Shown here: positions 1 through 6,034 of the stretch, in pieces | Layout of the letters: the number at the start of each line of letters is the position of its first letter | Position numbering within the stretch: the stretch's first letter is position 1 | Source: Nocardioides sp. | GTDB taxonomy: Bacteria; Actinomycetota; Actinomycetes; Propionibacteriales; Nocardioidaceae | Assembly: GCA_023252065.1 (NCBI GenBank) | Contig: JAHEXO010000134.1 | Location: forward strand, 1-6,530 | Direction: 5' to 3' | Length of the DNA stretch: 6,530 nucleotides | Notes under the pieces: generated by a model | What the model saw: only the letters and a program-made list of their open reading frames with translations | What the model was told of the DNA's origin: nothing | Databases searched by the model: none | Position numbers and translations under genes: made by a program

Positions 1-1496
1 ACAGCCGCTACGGGTTCTTCGACCGCGTGGCGCCGCGCTTCACCGACCGCGGGTACGCCGTGGTCGTGCAGGACGTGCGCGGCAAGTTCCGGTCCGAGGG
101 GCCCACGGTCGGCTTCGTCGGCGAGGCCGCGGACGGCTACGACACCATCGAGTGGATCACGCACCAGCCGTGGAGCAACGGCGTGGTCGGCATGTTCGGC
201 GACTCCTACTACGGCTTCACGCAGTGGGCCGCGTTGAGCGCCGCCCACCCGGCGCTCAAGGCGATCGTGCCCCGGGTCACCGCCGCCGACCTCGTCGGGG
301 AGATCCCCCGTCACGGGGTGACCGACGTGCCGTGGATGGTGATGGCCGACTACGTCTCCCACTACTGGGTCGACCACGACATCTACGCCTACGAGCCCGA
401 CGTCAGCCGGCGGCCGCTCACCGCGATCTACGACGAGGGGTTCGAGCGCTTGGGCAGGCGGTCGGCCCTGTTCGACCTGACCATCCCGGACTACCGCCTG
501 GGGCCGCTCCACCCCGACCGGCACCCGTTCGACGCTCCCGCCGTACCGGTGCTGCACGTCGTCGGGTGGTTCGACAACCTCCTCATCCCGTCGATGCGCG
601 ACTACGTCGCCCTGTCGCAGCGTCCCGACTGGGCGGCCAGGCAATACCTGTCGGCGGACTCCGTCGACCACGAGAACTACGACCTCGCCCTGGCCCCGGT
701 CGCCGAGGGCGACGACCACCTGTTGGACGAACAGGCCCTGGCGCGGATGCTCGAGCTCTACGTCACGCCGGCGGTGGGCTTCTTCGACGTCTTCCTCAAG
801 GGGTTCGCGAGCCCGGAGTCGCTACCGAAGGTCGCCTGGCACCTCGGTCACGTCGGCTACCGCGCCTCGCGGAGCTGGCCCCCGTCCGAGGCCCGGCCGC
901 ACACGTGGCACCTCACCGGCCTCGAGGAGGCCGGCTCCGCCACGGGCCGACTCGCCGGCGCACCCGGAAGCGACGACGAAGCCGGCCGATGGAGGCACGA
1001 CCCGGACGACCTCGTCCCGTCGTCGGTCCCCGACTCGTTCGCGTTCCTCCGGGACTACCCGGACGAGCGCGAGCTGCTGACCCGCGAGGACGTGCTCGCG
1101 TTCTGCAGCGAGCCGCTGACCGCGCCCCTCGACCTCGCCGGACCGGTCGACCTCACCGTGACCGTCACCTCCACCGCGGCCTCGACCGACGTCTTCGCCA
1201 AGCTCCTCGACGTCGACCCCGACGGCGCGGCGCGGATGGTCGTCCGCGGTCAGGCCACCCTCCACGACGCACGTCAGACGTCACCGGCCACCGTGTCGTT
1301 GGGCCACACCGGCTACCGGTTCCGCACCGGACACCGGCTGGCGCTGGCCCTCTTCAGCAGCGACTTCCCCGAGTTCGTCCCGCACCCCGGGACCGAGGAG
1401 AACCGGTGGACCGCCACGGCGGTTCAGGTCAGCACCCAGACCCTCCACCCGGGTGGGCAGCTGACCATGGCGGTGCTCCCGGCAGACGCCGGCTGA
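1..1496 (+). CDS. CocE/NonD family hydrolase (S15 peptidase-like serine esterase), 5'-truncated
   Basis: This is an alpha/beta-hydrolase of the CocE/NonD family, relatives of cocaine esterase and X-Pro dipeptidyl peptidase; such enzymes hydrolyse ester or amide bonds through a Ser-Asp-His triad. The frame is open from the left edge (first whole codon at base 3), so the true start lies outside. A GTG at 27 is in frame, but family-like residues precede it and run straight on into RGYAVVVQDVRG, so it is unlikely to be the start. The nucleophile elbow GDSYYG has its Ser at bases 204-206. The likely acid is the Asp of GWFDN (573-575) and the likely base the His of SVDHENY (669-671). The last third, from about base 1090, resembles the beta-rich X-Pro peptidase C-terminal domain (for example GPVDLTVTV, then KLLDVDPDG). 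About 497 residues are visible; full members usually have 550-600, so a few dozen are probably missing. No signal peptide can be judged. The substrate is unknown. Confidence 0.88.
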   Translation, partial: SRYGFFDRVAPRFTDRGYAVVVQDVRGKFRSEGPTVGFVGEAADGYDTIEWITHQPWSNGVVGMFGDSYYGFTQWAALSAAHPALKAIVPRVTAADLVGEIPRHGVTDVPWMVMADYVSHYWVDHDIYAYEPDVSRRPLTAIYDEGFERLGRRSALFDLTIPDYRLGPLHPDRHPFDAPAVPVLHVVGWFDNLLIPSMRDYVALSQRPDWAARQYLSADSVDHENYDLALAPVAEGDDHLLDEQALARMLELYVTPAVGFFDVFLKGFASPESLPKVAWHLGHVGYRASRSWPPSEARPHTWHLTGLEEAGSATGRLAGAPGSDDEAGRWRHDPDDLVPSSVPDSFAFLRDYPDERELLTREDVLAFCSEPLTAPLDLAGPVDLTVTVTSTAASTDVFAKLLDVDPDGAARMVVRGQATLHDARQTSPATVSLGHTGYRFRTGHRLALALFSSDFPEFVPHPGTEENRWTATAVQVSTQTLHPGGQLTMAVLPADAG

Positions 1497-1508
1497 CGCC
1501 GACCAGGG

Positions 1509-1527
1509 CGCTGCCGAGCCGGCGGCG
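1509..1527 (+). terminator. Possible hairpin terminator after the hydrolase gene
   Basis: Twelve bases after the hydrolase stop codon, an 8-bp stem can form: CGCTGCCG pairs with CGGCGGCG around a 3-base AGC loop, including one G-U wobble in the + strand RNA. On the other strand the wobble becomes an A-C mismatch, so the hairpin favours + transcripts. It lies in the 48-bp gap between two convergent genes, where a terminator would be expected. There is no T-run after it. Actinobacterial terminators often lack one, but this leaves the call weak. Confidence 0.35.
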
Positions 1528-1544
1528 GTCACGGGCGCCATCGC

Positions 1545-3047
1545 TCAGGCGGCCGCGCCCTCCGGGACCTCGCCGACCTCCGCCGGCCCCTGCACGGTGG
1601 GGGTACGCCGCGGGCGCGAGATGCCCAGCGCAGCAAGGGCGCCGAGCAGCGAGATGGTGGCCGCGGTGACCAGGGCCGGCTCGTAGCCGGCCAGCATCTG
1701 GGCCGGACTGTCGAGCGAGCCGTGCGCGTCGAAGACCACCGTGACGACGGCGACCCCGGTGGCCTGGCCGATCTGCTGGAGGGTGTTGAGCACGCCGGCC
1801 GAGCGACCGAGCAGCGCCGGGGGAGCGGCGTTGAGGCCGGCGGCCGACGGTGCCGGGAGGGCCATGGAGATGCCGACCCCGGCGAGCACGAACGGGACGA
1901 CGAACGCGGCGTACCCGGCGTGGGTGTGCGCCGCGTGGAGGATCCACACGAACCCGAGAGCCTGGAGGGCCAGGCCGGGTGCGGCGAGGGCGCGGGCACC
2001 GACCCGGTCGACGAGCTTGCCGGCGATCGGGGCGATCAGGAGCGGCGTCATCGTCCACGGCAGGAAGCGCAGCCCGGTGCCGAGCGGCGAGTTGCCCCGA
2101 GCCAGCTGGAAGTACTGGCTCGTGACGTACGCCGTGGCGAAGATCGACGCGGCCATCAGGAACTGGGTGAGTGAGGCGGCCGCGAACACCCGCGATCGGA
2201 ACAGCGAGAGCGGCACCATCGGCGCGGGGGCGACGGCCTCCCAGGCGACGAAGCCGGCCAGGAGGAGGACCCCGGCTGCCAGCGCGGCGACCACCTCGGT
2301 GGATCCCCACCCGGCCGCCGGTGCGCGCAGCACGCCCCACACCAGCGAGCCCATGGCGGCCGAGGCCGTGACCATGCCGATCGGGTCGAGCCGGGTCCTC
2401 GGGCCGTAGCTCTCGGGCAGGACCCGCAGGACCCCCACGACGGCAGCGATGCCGAGCGGCACGTTCACCCAGAAGATCCAGTGCCAGTCGAGACCCTCGG
2501 TGACCGCGCCGCCCACCAGCGGACCGGACGCGACGCCGAGACCGGCGACCCCGCCCCAGATCCCGACGACGGCTCCCCGGCGCTCGGCCGGGAACGACGA
2601 GGTGAGGAGGGTCAGCCCCAACGGCATCACGATCGCCGCGCCGAGGCCCTGGATCGCCCGGAAGCCGATCAGGACACCCAGGTCGGGCGCGAGGGCACAG
2701 GCAGCCGACGCGGCAGTGAACAGCAGCAGGCCGGCGACGTAGGTGCGTCGACGCCCGAGCCGGTCGCCGAGCGCCGCGGCGGTGATGATCCCAGCGGCGA
2801 AGGTGAGGGCGTAGGCGTTGATGATCCATGGCAGGTTCCCGGCGCCGCCGCCGAGGTCGGCGTGGATCGAGGGGAGCGCGGTGACGACGACGAGCGCGTC
2901 GAGGGTGATCAGCAGGTAGGCGCCCGCGGTGAGCAGGACGGTCAGCCGGCGATGGGTCGGGACCACGATGGTCGGGGTGGTCGCCGAGGTGGTCGCCGAG
3001 GTGCGGGCTGACTCCGTGGACGTCGGTCCGAGGTCAGGGGTGGGCAT
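1545..3047 (-). CDS. DHA2-type MFS drug exporter (EmrB/QacA-like, 14 TM helices)
   Basis: This is an inner-membrane proton-driven multidrug exporter of the major facilitator superfamily, 500 residues, the usual length for the 14-helix DHA2 group. After a hydrophilic Thr/Ser-rich N-terminus (about 1-33), helix 1 carries the DHA2 signature around LDALVVVTALPSI (Asp50). Motif A is GDRLGRRR (94-101). Motif B lies in FRAIQGLGAAIVMP (129-142, Arg130). The antiporter motif C is in GGVAGLGVASGPLVGG (165-180), followed by the typical WHWIFWVNVPLG (188-199). Hydrophobic segments continue to about residue 476, and the tail is short and soluble. The ATG start is supported by a purine-rich Shine-Dalgarno stretch (GAGAGGAA, 5 bases before ATG). 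The gene is divergent from the ECF sigma gene and convergent with the hydrolase. Family assignment is firm. The exported compound cannot be told; antibiotic, dye or metabolite export are all possible. Confidence 0.93.
   Translation of the reverse strand: MPTPDLGPTSTESARTSATTSATTPTIVVPTHRRLTVLLTAGAYLLITLDALVVVTALPSIHADLGGGAGNLPWIINAYALTFAAGIITAAALGDRLGRRRTYVAGLLLFTAASAACALAPDLGVLIGFRAIQGLGAAIVMPLGLTLLTSSFPAERRGAVVGIWGGVAGLGVASGPLVGGAVTEGLDWHWIFWVNVPLGIAAVVGVLRVLPESYGPRTRLDPIGMVTASAAMGSLVWGVLRAPAAGWGSTEVVAALAAGVLLLAGFVAWEAVAPAPMVPLSLFRSRVFAAASLTQFLMAASIFATAYVTSQYFQLARGNSPLGTGLRFLPWTMTPLLIAPIAGKLVDRVGARALAAPGLALQALGFVWILHAAHTHAGYAAFVVPFVLAGVGISMALPAPSAAGLNAAPPALLGRSAGVLNTLQQIGQATGVAVVTVVFDAHGSLDSPAQMLAGYEPALVTAATISLLGALAALGISRPRRTPTVQGPAEVGEVPEGAAA
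2977..3000. repeat. Two tandem copies of a 12-bp unit inside the exporter's N-terminus
   Basis: GTGGTCGCCGAG occurs twice back to back, in frame, in the coding sequence of the MFS exporter. It encodes a doubled Ser-Ala-Thr-Thr unit in the soluble tail before helix 1. Copy number could change by slippage without breaking the frame. It is probably a neutral low-complexity linker. Confidence 0.8.
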
Positions 3048-3052
3048 CAGGG

Positions 3053-3067
3053 TTCCTCTCCTCTCCC
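3053..3067 (-). promoter_or_regulatory. Ribosome binding site of the MFS exporter
   Basis: Read on the - strand, this is an unbroken 15-base purine run containing GAGGAGAGGAA that ends 5 bases before the ATG at 3047. It is a strong Shine-Dalgarno match and fixes the exporter start. Confidence 0.7.
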
Positions 3068-3083
3068 GGCAACCAGGTGCTGC

Positions 3084-3116
3084 CGGCGTACGAAGGGACA
3101 GACGGGCGGTACGCCG
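3084..3116. promoter_or_regulatory. Inverted repeat IR1 between exporter and sigma genes (possible operator)
   Basis: CGGCGTAC at 3084-3091 and GTACGCCG at 3109-3116 are perfect 8-bp inverted arms separated by 17 bases. The site lies in the divergent spacer, close to the exporter's start. Arm centres are 25 bp apart, so it is more likely a protein site than an RNA hairpin. No regulator is identified; in DNA this GC-rich an 8-bp match could be chance. Confidence 0.3.
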
Positions 3117-3151
3117 CCAACTGGGCGCCGCAGGACCGCCCAGTTGTGGCG
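3115..3151. promoter_or_regulatory. Inverted repeat IR2 in the divergent spacer (possible operator or hairpin)
   Basis: AACTGGGCG (3119-3127) and CGCCCAGTT (3137-3145) are perfect 9-bp inverted arms around a 9-base spacer. Outside them, CGCC (3115-3118) can pair with GGCG (3148-3151) if a two-base GT bulge is skipped. The site is near the middle of the 179-bp region shared by the divergent exporter and sigma genes, a usual place for an operator controlling one or both. It could also fold as an RNA stem. Which protein binds, if any, is unknown. Confidence 0.45.
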
Positions 3152-3173
3152 CTCGTCGTCGTCTACCTCTTCA

Positions 3174-3191
3174 GCCACCGCTGTCGGTGGC
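3174..3191 (+). promoter_or_regulatory. Hairpin IR3 in the probable sigma-gene leader
   Basis: GCCACCG (3174-3180) and CGGTGGC (3185-3191) form a perfect 7-bp stem closing a CTGT tetraloop. It lies 35 bases before the sigma ATG, so it falls in the mRNA leader if transcription starts upstream of it. There is no T-run, so it is not a standard terminator, and it does not cover the Shine-Dalgarno sequence at 3215-3222. An operator half-site pair is an alternative reading. Confidence 0.35.
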
Positions 3192-3226
3192 GTGCGAGAG
3201 GGTCGAGGAGAGACGAAGGTGATGAC

Positions 3227-4240
3227 ATGGACACCGACCTGTTGGTGCAGGCACGCGCAGGCGACGAGGCCGCGTTCGCGGAGCTGGTGGCTCCCCACCG
3301 ACGCGAGCTGCTCGTGCACTGCTACCGGATCCTCGGGTCCTTGCCCGACGCGGAAGACGTCCTGCAGGAGACGCTGCTGTCGGCCTGGCGCGGCCTCGGC
3401 GCCTTCGAGGGGCGGTCGTCGGTCCGCACCTGGCTCTACCGGATCGCGACCAACCGCAGTCTCGACGCCGTTCGGGCCGGCGCGCGTCGAGACGATCCGA
3501 TGACCACCCGCATCAACGGGCTCGTGCCGCCGGCGCCCACCCACCAGGGAGAGGTTCCCTGGCTCACGCCCTACCCCGACGAGCTGCTCGACCTGCCCGA
3601 CCCCGCGCCCGGTCCGGAGGCCGTCGTGGAGTCCCACGAGGCGACGTCGCTGGCGTTCGTGACCGCGCTCCAGCTGCTGCCACCTCAGCAGCGGGCCGTC
3701 CTGATCCTGCGCGACGTGCTCGGCTACCGGGCCGCTGAAGCTGCCGAGGTGCTGGGCACGACCGTGGAGTCGGTGACCAGCGCCCTCAAGCGCGCCAGGG
3801 CCACCGTCGGTTCCGACGAGACCCTGGCCGGACGACGGGCACAGCCGCCGGCGCCCGCCGCCGGCTCACCCGAGGAGCGGCGCCTGATAGAGGCCTACGT
3901 CGAGGCGTTCACCACCCACGACGTCGACAAGCTGGTCGCCATCCTCAGCGACGACGTCTGGCTGAAGATGCCGCCGCTCCCGTTCGAGTACCACGGCCGC
4001 GCCGCCGCGGTCGGCTTCTTCCAGGCCGTGGTGCACCCCCACGGGCGCCGGTTCCGGTTCGTCCACACCCGAGCCAACGGCTGCCCCGCCAGCGGGCTCT
4101 ACGCCCACGACCCCGCGACCGACACCTGGCGGGCGACCGGGCTGGTGGTGGTGGTCATCTCGGGCGACCGGATCACCGAGGTCACCCGCTTCGAGGTCGG
4201 CGTGATGGCGAGCTTCGGGCTGCCACGCATCCTGCCCTGA
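3227..4240 (+). CDS. ECF sigma factor with C-terminal SnoaL-like domain (SigG/SigX5, TIGR02960-like)
   Basis: This is an alternative RNA polymerase sigma factor of the extracytoplasmic-function class, 337 residues. ATG 3227 is chosen over in-frame start codons further upstream (the earliest at 3077) because region 2 begins at once (LLVQARAGDEAAF) and GAAGGTGA (3215-3222) precedes it as a Shine-Dalgarno sequence; the upstream codons look like non-coding sequence. Sigma region 2 spans about 5-83, with HCYRILGSLPDAEDVLQET (31-49) and RTWLYRIATN (67-76). A linker holds PWLTPYPD (111-118), a motif typical of this family. Region 4 spans about 140-193, with LPPQQRAVLILRDVLGY (151-167) and its helix-turn-helix to TSALKRARATV. 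After a Pro/Ala linker, residues about 210-330 form a SnoaL/NTF2-like domain. In related fused ECFs such domains adjust sigma activity in place of a separate anti-sigma factor, and no anti-sigma gene is next to it here. The regulon and the signal are unknown. Confidence 0.9.
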   Translation: MDTDLLVQARAGDEAAFAELVAPHRRELLVHCYRILGSLPDAEDVLQETLLSAWRGLGAFEGRSSVRTWLYRIATNRSLDAVRAGARRDDPMTTRINGLVPPAPTHQGEVPWLTPYPDELLDLPDPAPGPEAVVESHEATSLAFVTALQLLPPQQRAVLILRDVLGYRAAEAAEVLGTTVESVTSALKRARATVGSDETLAGRRAQPPAPAAGSPEERRLIEAYVEAFTTHDVDKLVAILSDDVWLKMPPLPFEYHGRAAAVGFFQAVVHPHGRRFRFVHTRANGCPASGLYAHDPATDTWRATGLVVVVISGDRITEVTRFEVGVMASFGLPRILP

Positions 4241-4254
4241 CCGACGCCGAGGGC

Positions 4255-4680
4255 CTACGTCGCCGCAGGCCGAGGGTCGAGCCCGAGCAGCTCGAGGAGC
4301 GACTCGTGGTTGAGGTACACCGCGATCCGCCAGCCCTCCGGGCCGTCTCTCAGCACGAACGACGAACGCAGGGTCACGGGCGGGTGCGGGGCGTCGTGCA
4401 CGACGTCCCAGGTGGTCCGAGCCAGGACATGGAGGGCGTCGAGGGGAAGGGTCTCGAGGCCGGTCAGCCGCGTGCCGGTGGCACCGGCGCGCGCGAACAG
4501 ACCCCGCCGCTGCGGCAGGAAGGCGATCAGAGCCGCCCGGTCGACCGGGGCCGCCACGCCGGGGTCGAGGCTGAAGAACGTCGGGAGGAACAGCTCCTCG
4601 TAGTGATGCCACTGCTCGCTCCGCGAAGCAGCCTCGAAGGCGGCGAAGAAGGCCTCGATCTCGGCTTCCACGGCACTCAC
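4255..4680 (-). CDS. NTF2/SnoaL-fold protein of unknown function, downstream of marR
   Basis: This is a small single-domain protein of 141 residues that looks like the nuclear transport factor 2 / SnoaL-like superfamily. It has an N-terminal helix (AEIEAFFAAFEAASRSEQW, 6-24), a segment around FFSLDP, and late beta strands (VTLRSSFVLRD, then GWRIAVYLNHESLLELLG) that match the fold's closing sheet. Members range from ketosteroid-isomerase-like enzymes to plain ligand-binding proteins; no catalytic pair can be assigned, so the function stays open. It starts with GTG whose last two bases are the first two of the upstream marR stop (GTGA overlap). No Shine-Dalgarno is visible, which points to translational coupling with marR. 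Its stop lies 14 bp from that of the convergent sigma gene. Co-transcription suggests it acts with, or is controlled by, the MarR protein. Confidence 0.75.
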   Translation of the reverse strand: MSAVEAEIEAFFAAFEAASRSEQWHHYEELFLPTFFSLDPGVAAPVDRAALIAFLPQRRGLFARAGATGTRLTGLETLPLDALHVLARTTWDVVHDAPHPPVTLRSSFVLRDGPEGWRIAVYLNHESLLELLGLDPRPAAT

Positions 4681-5123
4681 GATGCGGCCCCGGCCAGGTC
4701 GGCGGCGAGGGCCTCCAGCACGGGCATCGCCCGCTGCAGGGCCGAGCGATCTGTCCGGGAGAGCCGGGACACCGCAGTCCGCAGGGCATCGTCGGTGCGC
4801 CGTTCGGCCTCGTCGAGCACACCGATCCCGGCCTCTGTGGGAGTCACGACGGTGCGGCGACCGTCGTCGGGGTCGCGGTCACGCACCACCAGCCCGGCCT
4901 CCTCCAGCGACCTGATCCGCAGGGAGATCGCCTGCGTGGTCACCCGGTCCGAGGCAGCCAGGGAGGTGATCGTGCGCGGCCCGTGGCGTCGGAGATGTCG
5001 CAGCGTGGCCAGGGCGACGAACCCCTGCCCCGAGCTGCTCGGCTCCGCGAAGCGCTGCCGCAGCGAGCTGCTCAGCGCGCCCACGCCGTCGCGCACCGAG
5101 CGCGTCAGAGTCTCGTCGTCCAT
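4677..5123 (-). CDS. MarR-family winged-helix transcriptional regulator
   Basis: This is a dimeric DNA-binding repressor of the MarR type, 148 residues from ATG 5123, a normal family length. An N-terminal dimerisation helix is followed by the wHTH (about 36-95). The recognition helix region is VTTQAISLRIRSLEEAGLV (61-79), and the wing RDRDPDDGRRTVVTPTEAG (81-99) carries the family's D-x-R element. A C-terminal helical part completes the dimer interface. There is no cysteine, so an OhrR-like thiol switch is excluded; release by a small ligand such as a phenolic compound is the common alternative. The frame stays open to an upstream GTG at 5165, but that start would translate through the palindromic operator and has no Shine-Dalgarno, while ATG 5123 begins right after the promoter/operator. 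It is the first gene of an operon with the NTF2-fold gene, which overlaps it by 4 bases. Confidence 0.9.
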   Translation of the reverse strand: MDDETLTRSVRDGVGALSSSLRQRFAEPSSSGQGFVALATLRHLRRHGPRTITSLAASDRVTTQAISLRIRSLEEAGLVVRDRDPDDGRRTVVTPTEAGIGVLDEAERRTDDALRTAVSRLSRTDRSALQRAMPVLEALAADLAGAAS

Positions 5124-5124
5124 G

Positions 5125-5158
5125 TGCGTAAGATAGTTTACGAAAGTTATCTTACGCA
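5125..5158. promoter_or_regulatory. 34-bp palindromic operator, probably bound by the adjacent MarR protein
   Basis: TGCGTAAGATA (5125-5135) and TATCTTACGCA (5148-5158) are perfect 11-bp inverted arms around a 12-base centre that is itself partly symmetric on the same axis (between 5141 and 5142). The core is an AT-rich island: 20 of 26 bases in 5129-5154 are A or T, in otherwise very GC-rich DNA. It abuts the marR ATG and overlaps the predicted promoter, the classic place for an autoregulatory MarR operator. CGTAA occurs twice on the - strand and once more as its complement, so there may be more than one dimer site. The binding protein is inferred from position. Confidence 0.8.
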
Positions 5159-5159
5159 A
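5130..5159 (-). promoter_or_regulatory. Predicted promoter of the marR operon, placed for a leaderless mRNA
   Basis: On the - strand, TTGCGT (5159-5154) can serve as -35 and TATCTT (5135-5130) as -10, with an 18-bp spacer. The -10 matches the TANNNT pattern, and six bases later comes the A of ATG 5123, so transcription would begin at or beside the start codon. No Shine-Dalgarno precedes that ATG, which agrees with a leaderless transcript, a common form in actinobacteria. TAAACT and TAAGAT on the same strand are alternative -10 boxes that would give a short leader. Confidence 0.5.
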
Positions 5160-5212
5160 GCGCACGGTCGATCACATGGGAGCCGCGTGGGGCGAGGCAG
5201 TCGGGCTCGGCG

Positions 5213-6028
5213 TCAGATGCTGAAGAACAGGTTGAGGAACCGGTCGGCGAGGTCGGTGTCGCCCCGGATGGTCCCGCCGTTCGTGCGTCCGAAGGCCCTC
5301 AGCACGAGACTGGCCGCGTCGAACTCCAGGTAGGCGGGCAGGCTCTCGATCTCGCCCTCCTCGTAGGTGAGACCTTCGCCGCTGACCGAGACGCGGTGGT
5401 CACCGGCGTTCTGGCCGGTGACCCGGACCCCGATGGTGAACGGGTCCGTCACGGTCTCGGTCCGAGCCGTGCCCTGCCAGATCGCGAACATGAAGGGCAC
5501 GAGCAGGTCGGCTGCCTCACCTGACAGCGCGTGGCCGCGGCCGCTGGTCTCGCGGATGTCCCATGAGTGGACGCCGTAGTCCATCAGCTGGCCCGCCGCG
5601 TAGAAGAACGCCGGCACCGGGCCCATGTAGGCGTGGGTGACCATCAGGCCGGTCCAGTCATCGGCAGAGAGAGCCTCCAGGATCCCCTGCATCTTCTCGA
5701 AGTCGGTGCGCAGGCGCTCCATCAGCTCGTCCTGGGGCACCCCGCGGAACGCGGTCGCGCCTTCGTTCGCGAGCTGGGCCATCACTCTCAGGCCGTGCGG
5801 ATCGGCGACCTCGCCGCCACCCTGCGCCGCGTCGAAGGCGCGGAAGTAGCCCTCGGTGGTGTCGATCAGGTGACCGACGATGTCTCGCGTCGACCAGTCG
5901 GCACACGCGGTCGGCGACTCCCAGACCTCGGGCCGCTCGGCCAGGGCGAACATCCGCTCGGCCTCCTCGCGGACCACCCGGAGGATCGTCGGCTTGCCCT
6001 CGTAGGTCATGGCGTTCCACTGGCTCAT
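5213..6028 (-). CDS. Maleylpyruvate isomerase-like protein (DinB-fold, MDMPI family, with SCP2-like C-terminal domain)
   Basis: This 271-residue protein belongs to the mycothiol-dependent maleylpyruvate isomerase / DinB-like group: an N-terminal metal-binding four-helix bundle and a C-terminal SCP2-like domain. The family prototype isomerises maleylpyruvate in gentisate breakdown using mycothiol, but many members are of unknown function. Helical signatures are CADWSTRDIVGHLIDTTEGY (residues 42-61) and MDYGVHSWDI (149-158). His53, Asp150 and His154 sit where the family's His-Glu-His metal ligands fall, so one ligand appears to be Asp rather than Glu. The C-terminal domain spans about 195-271. 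ATG 6028 is chosen because AGAGGTG lies 6 bases before it; the longer frame's GTG at 6037 is itself part of that Shine-Dalgarno. It follows the VOC gene on the same strand by 54 bp, suggesting one operon. No other gentisate-pathway gene is visible, so this exact role is not claimed. Confidence 0.82.
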   Translation of the reverse strand: MSQWNAMTYEGKPTILRVVREEAERMFALAERPEVWESPTACADWSTRDIVGHLIDTTEGYFRAFDAAQGGGEVADPHGLRVMAQLANEGATAFRGVPQDELMERLRTDFEKMQGILEALSADDWTGLMVTHAYMGPVPAFFYAAGQLMDYGVHSWDIRETSGRGHALSGEAADLLVPFMFAIWQGTARTETVTDPFTIGVRVTGQNAGDHRVSVSGEGLTYEEGEIESLPAYLEFDAASLVLRAFGRTNGGTIRGDTDLADRFLNLFFSI

Positions 6029-6034
6029 GCACAA

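Noticed and set aside
152..1669. A 505-residue open frame on the + strand overlapping the hydrolase
   Set aside because: Its product is Arg/Pro-rich without domain motifs, the usual shadow of a high-GC gene, while the overlapping frame carries the full hydrolase signature.
1429..2829. A 466-residue - strand open frame inside the exporter
   Set aside because: It is Arg-rich and of low complexity, in another frame of the exporter gene, which has all the MFS motifs.
3077..3226. N-terminal extension of the sigma factor from the upstream in-frame start
   Set aside because: The added 50 residues do not look like sigma sequence, cover the inverted repeats, and the ATG at 3227 has its own Shine-Dalgarno.
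3047..3637. A 196-residue - strand open frame across the sigma gene start and the divergent spacer
   Set aside because: It opposes a clear sigma factor, has no recognisable domain and would cover the whole intergenic region.
4241..4254. Possible bidirectional terminator between the convergent sigma and NTF2-like genes
   Set aside because: Only 14 bp lie between the stops and no stable stem is visible there; the genes may terminate inside each other.
3866..4822. A 318-residue - strand open frame spanning the sigma 3' end, the NTF2-like gene and part of marR
   Set aside because: It covers parts of three better-supported genes and its product is compositionally biased with no motif.
5159..5212. 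Terminator for the isomerase-like gene before the marR promoter
   Set aside because: Only a 5-bp GAGCC/GGCTC pairing with a long loop is seen, not enough to support a terminator.
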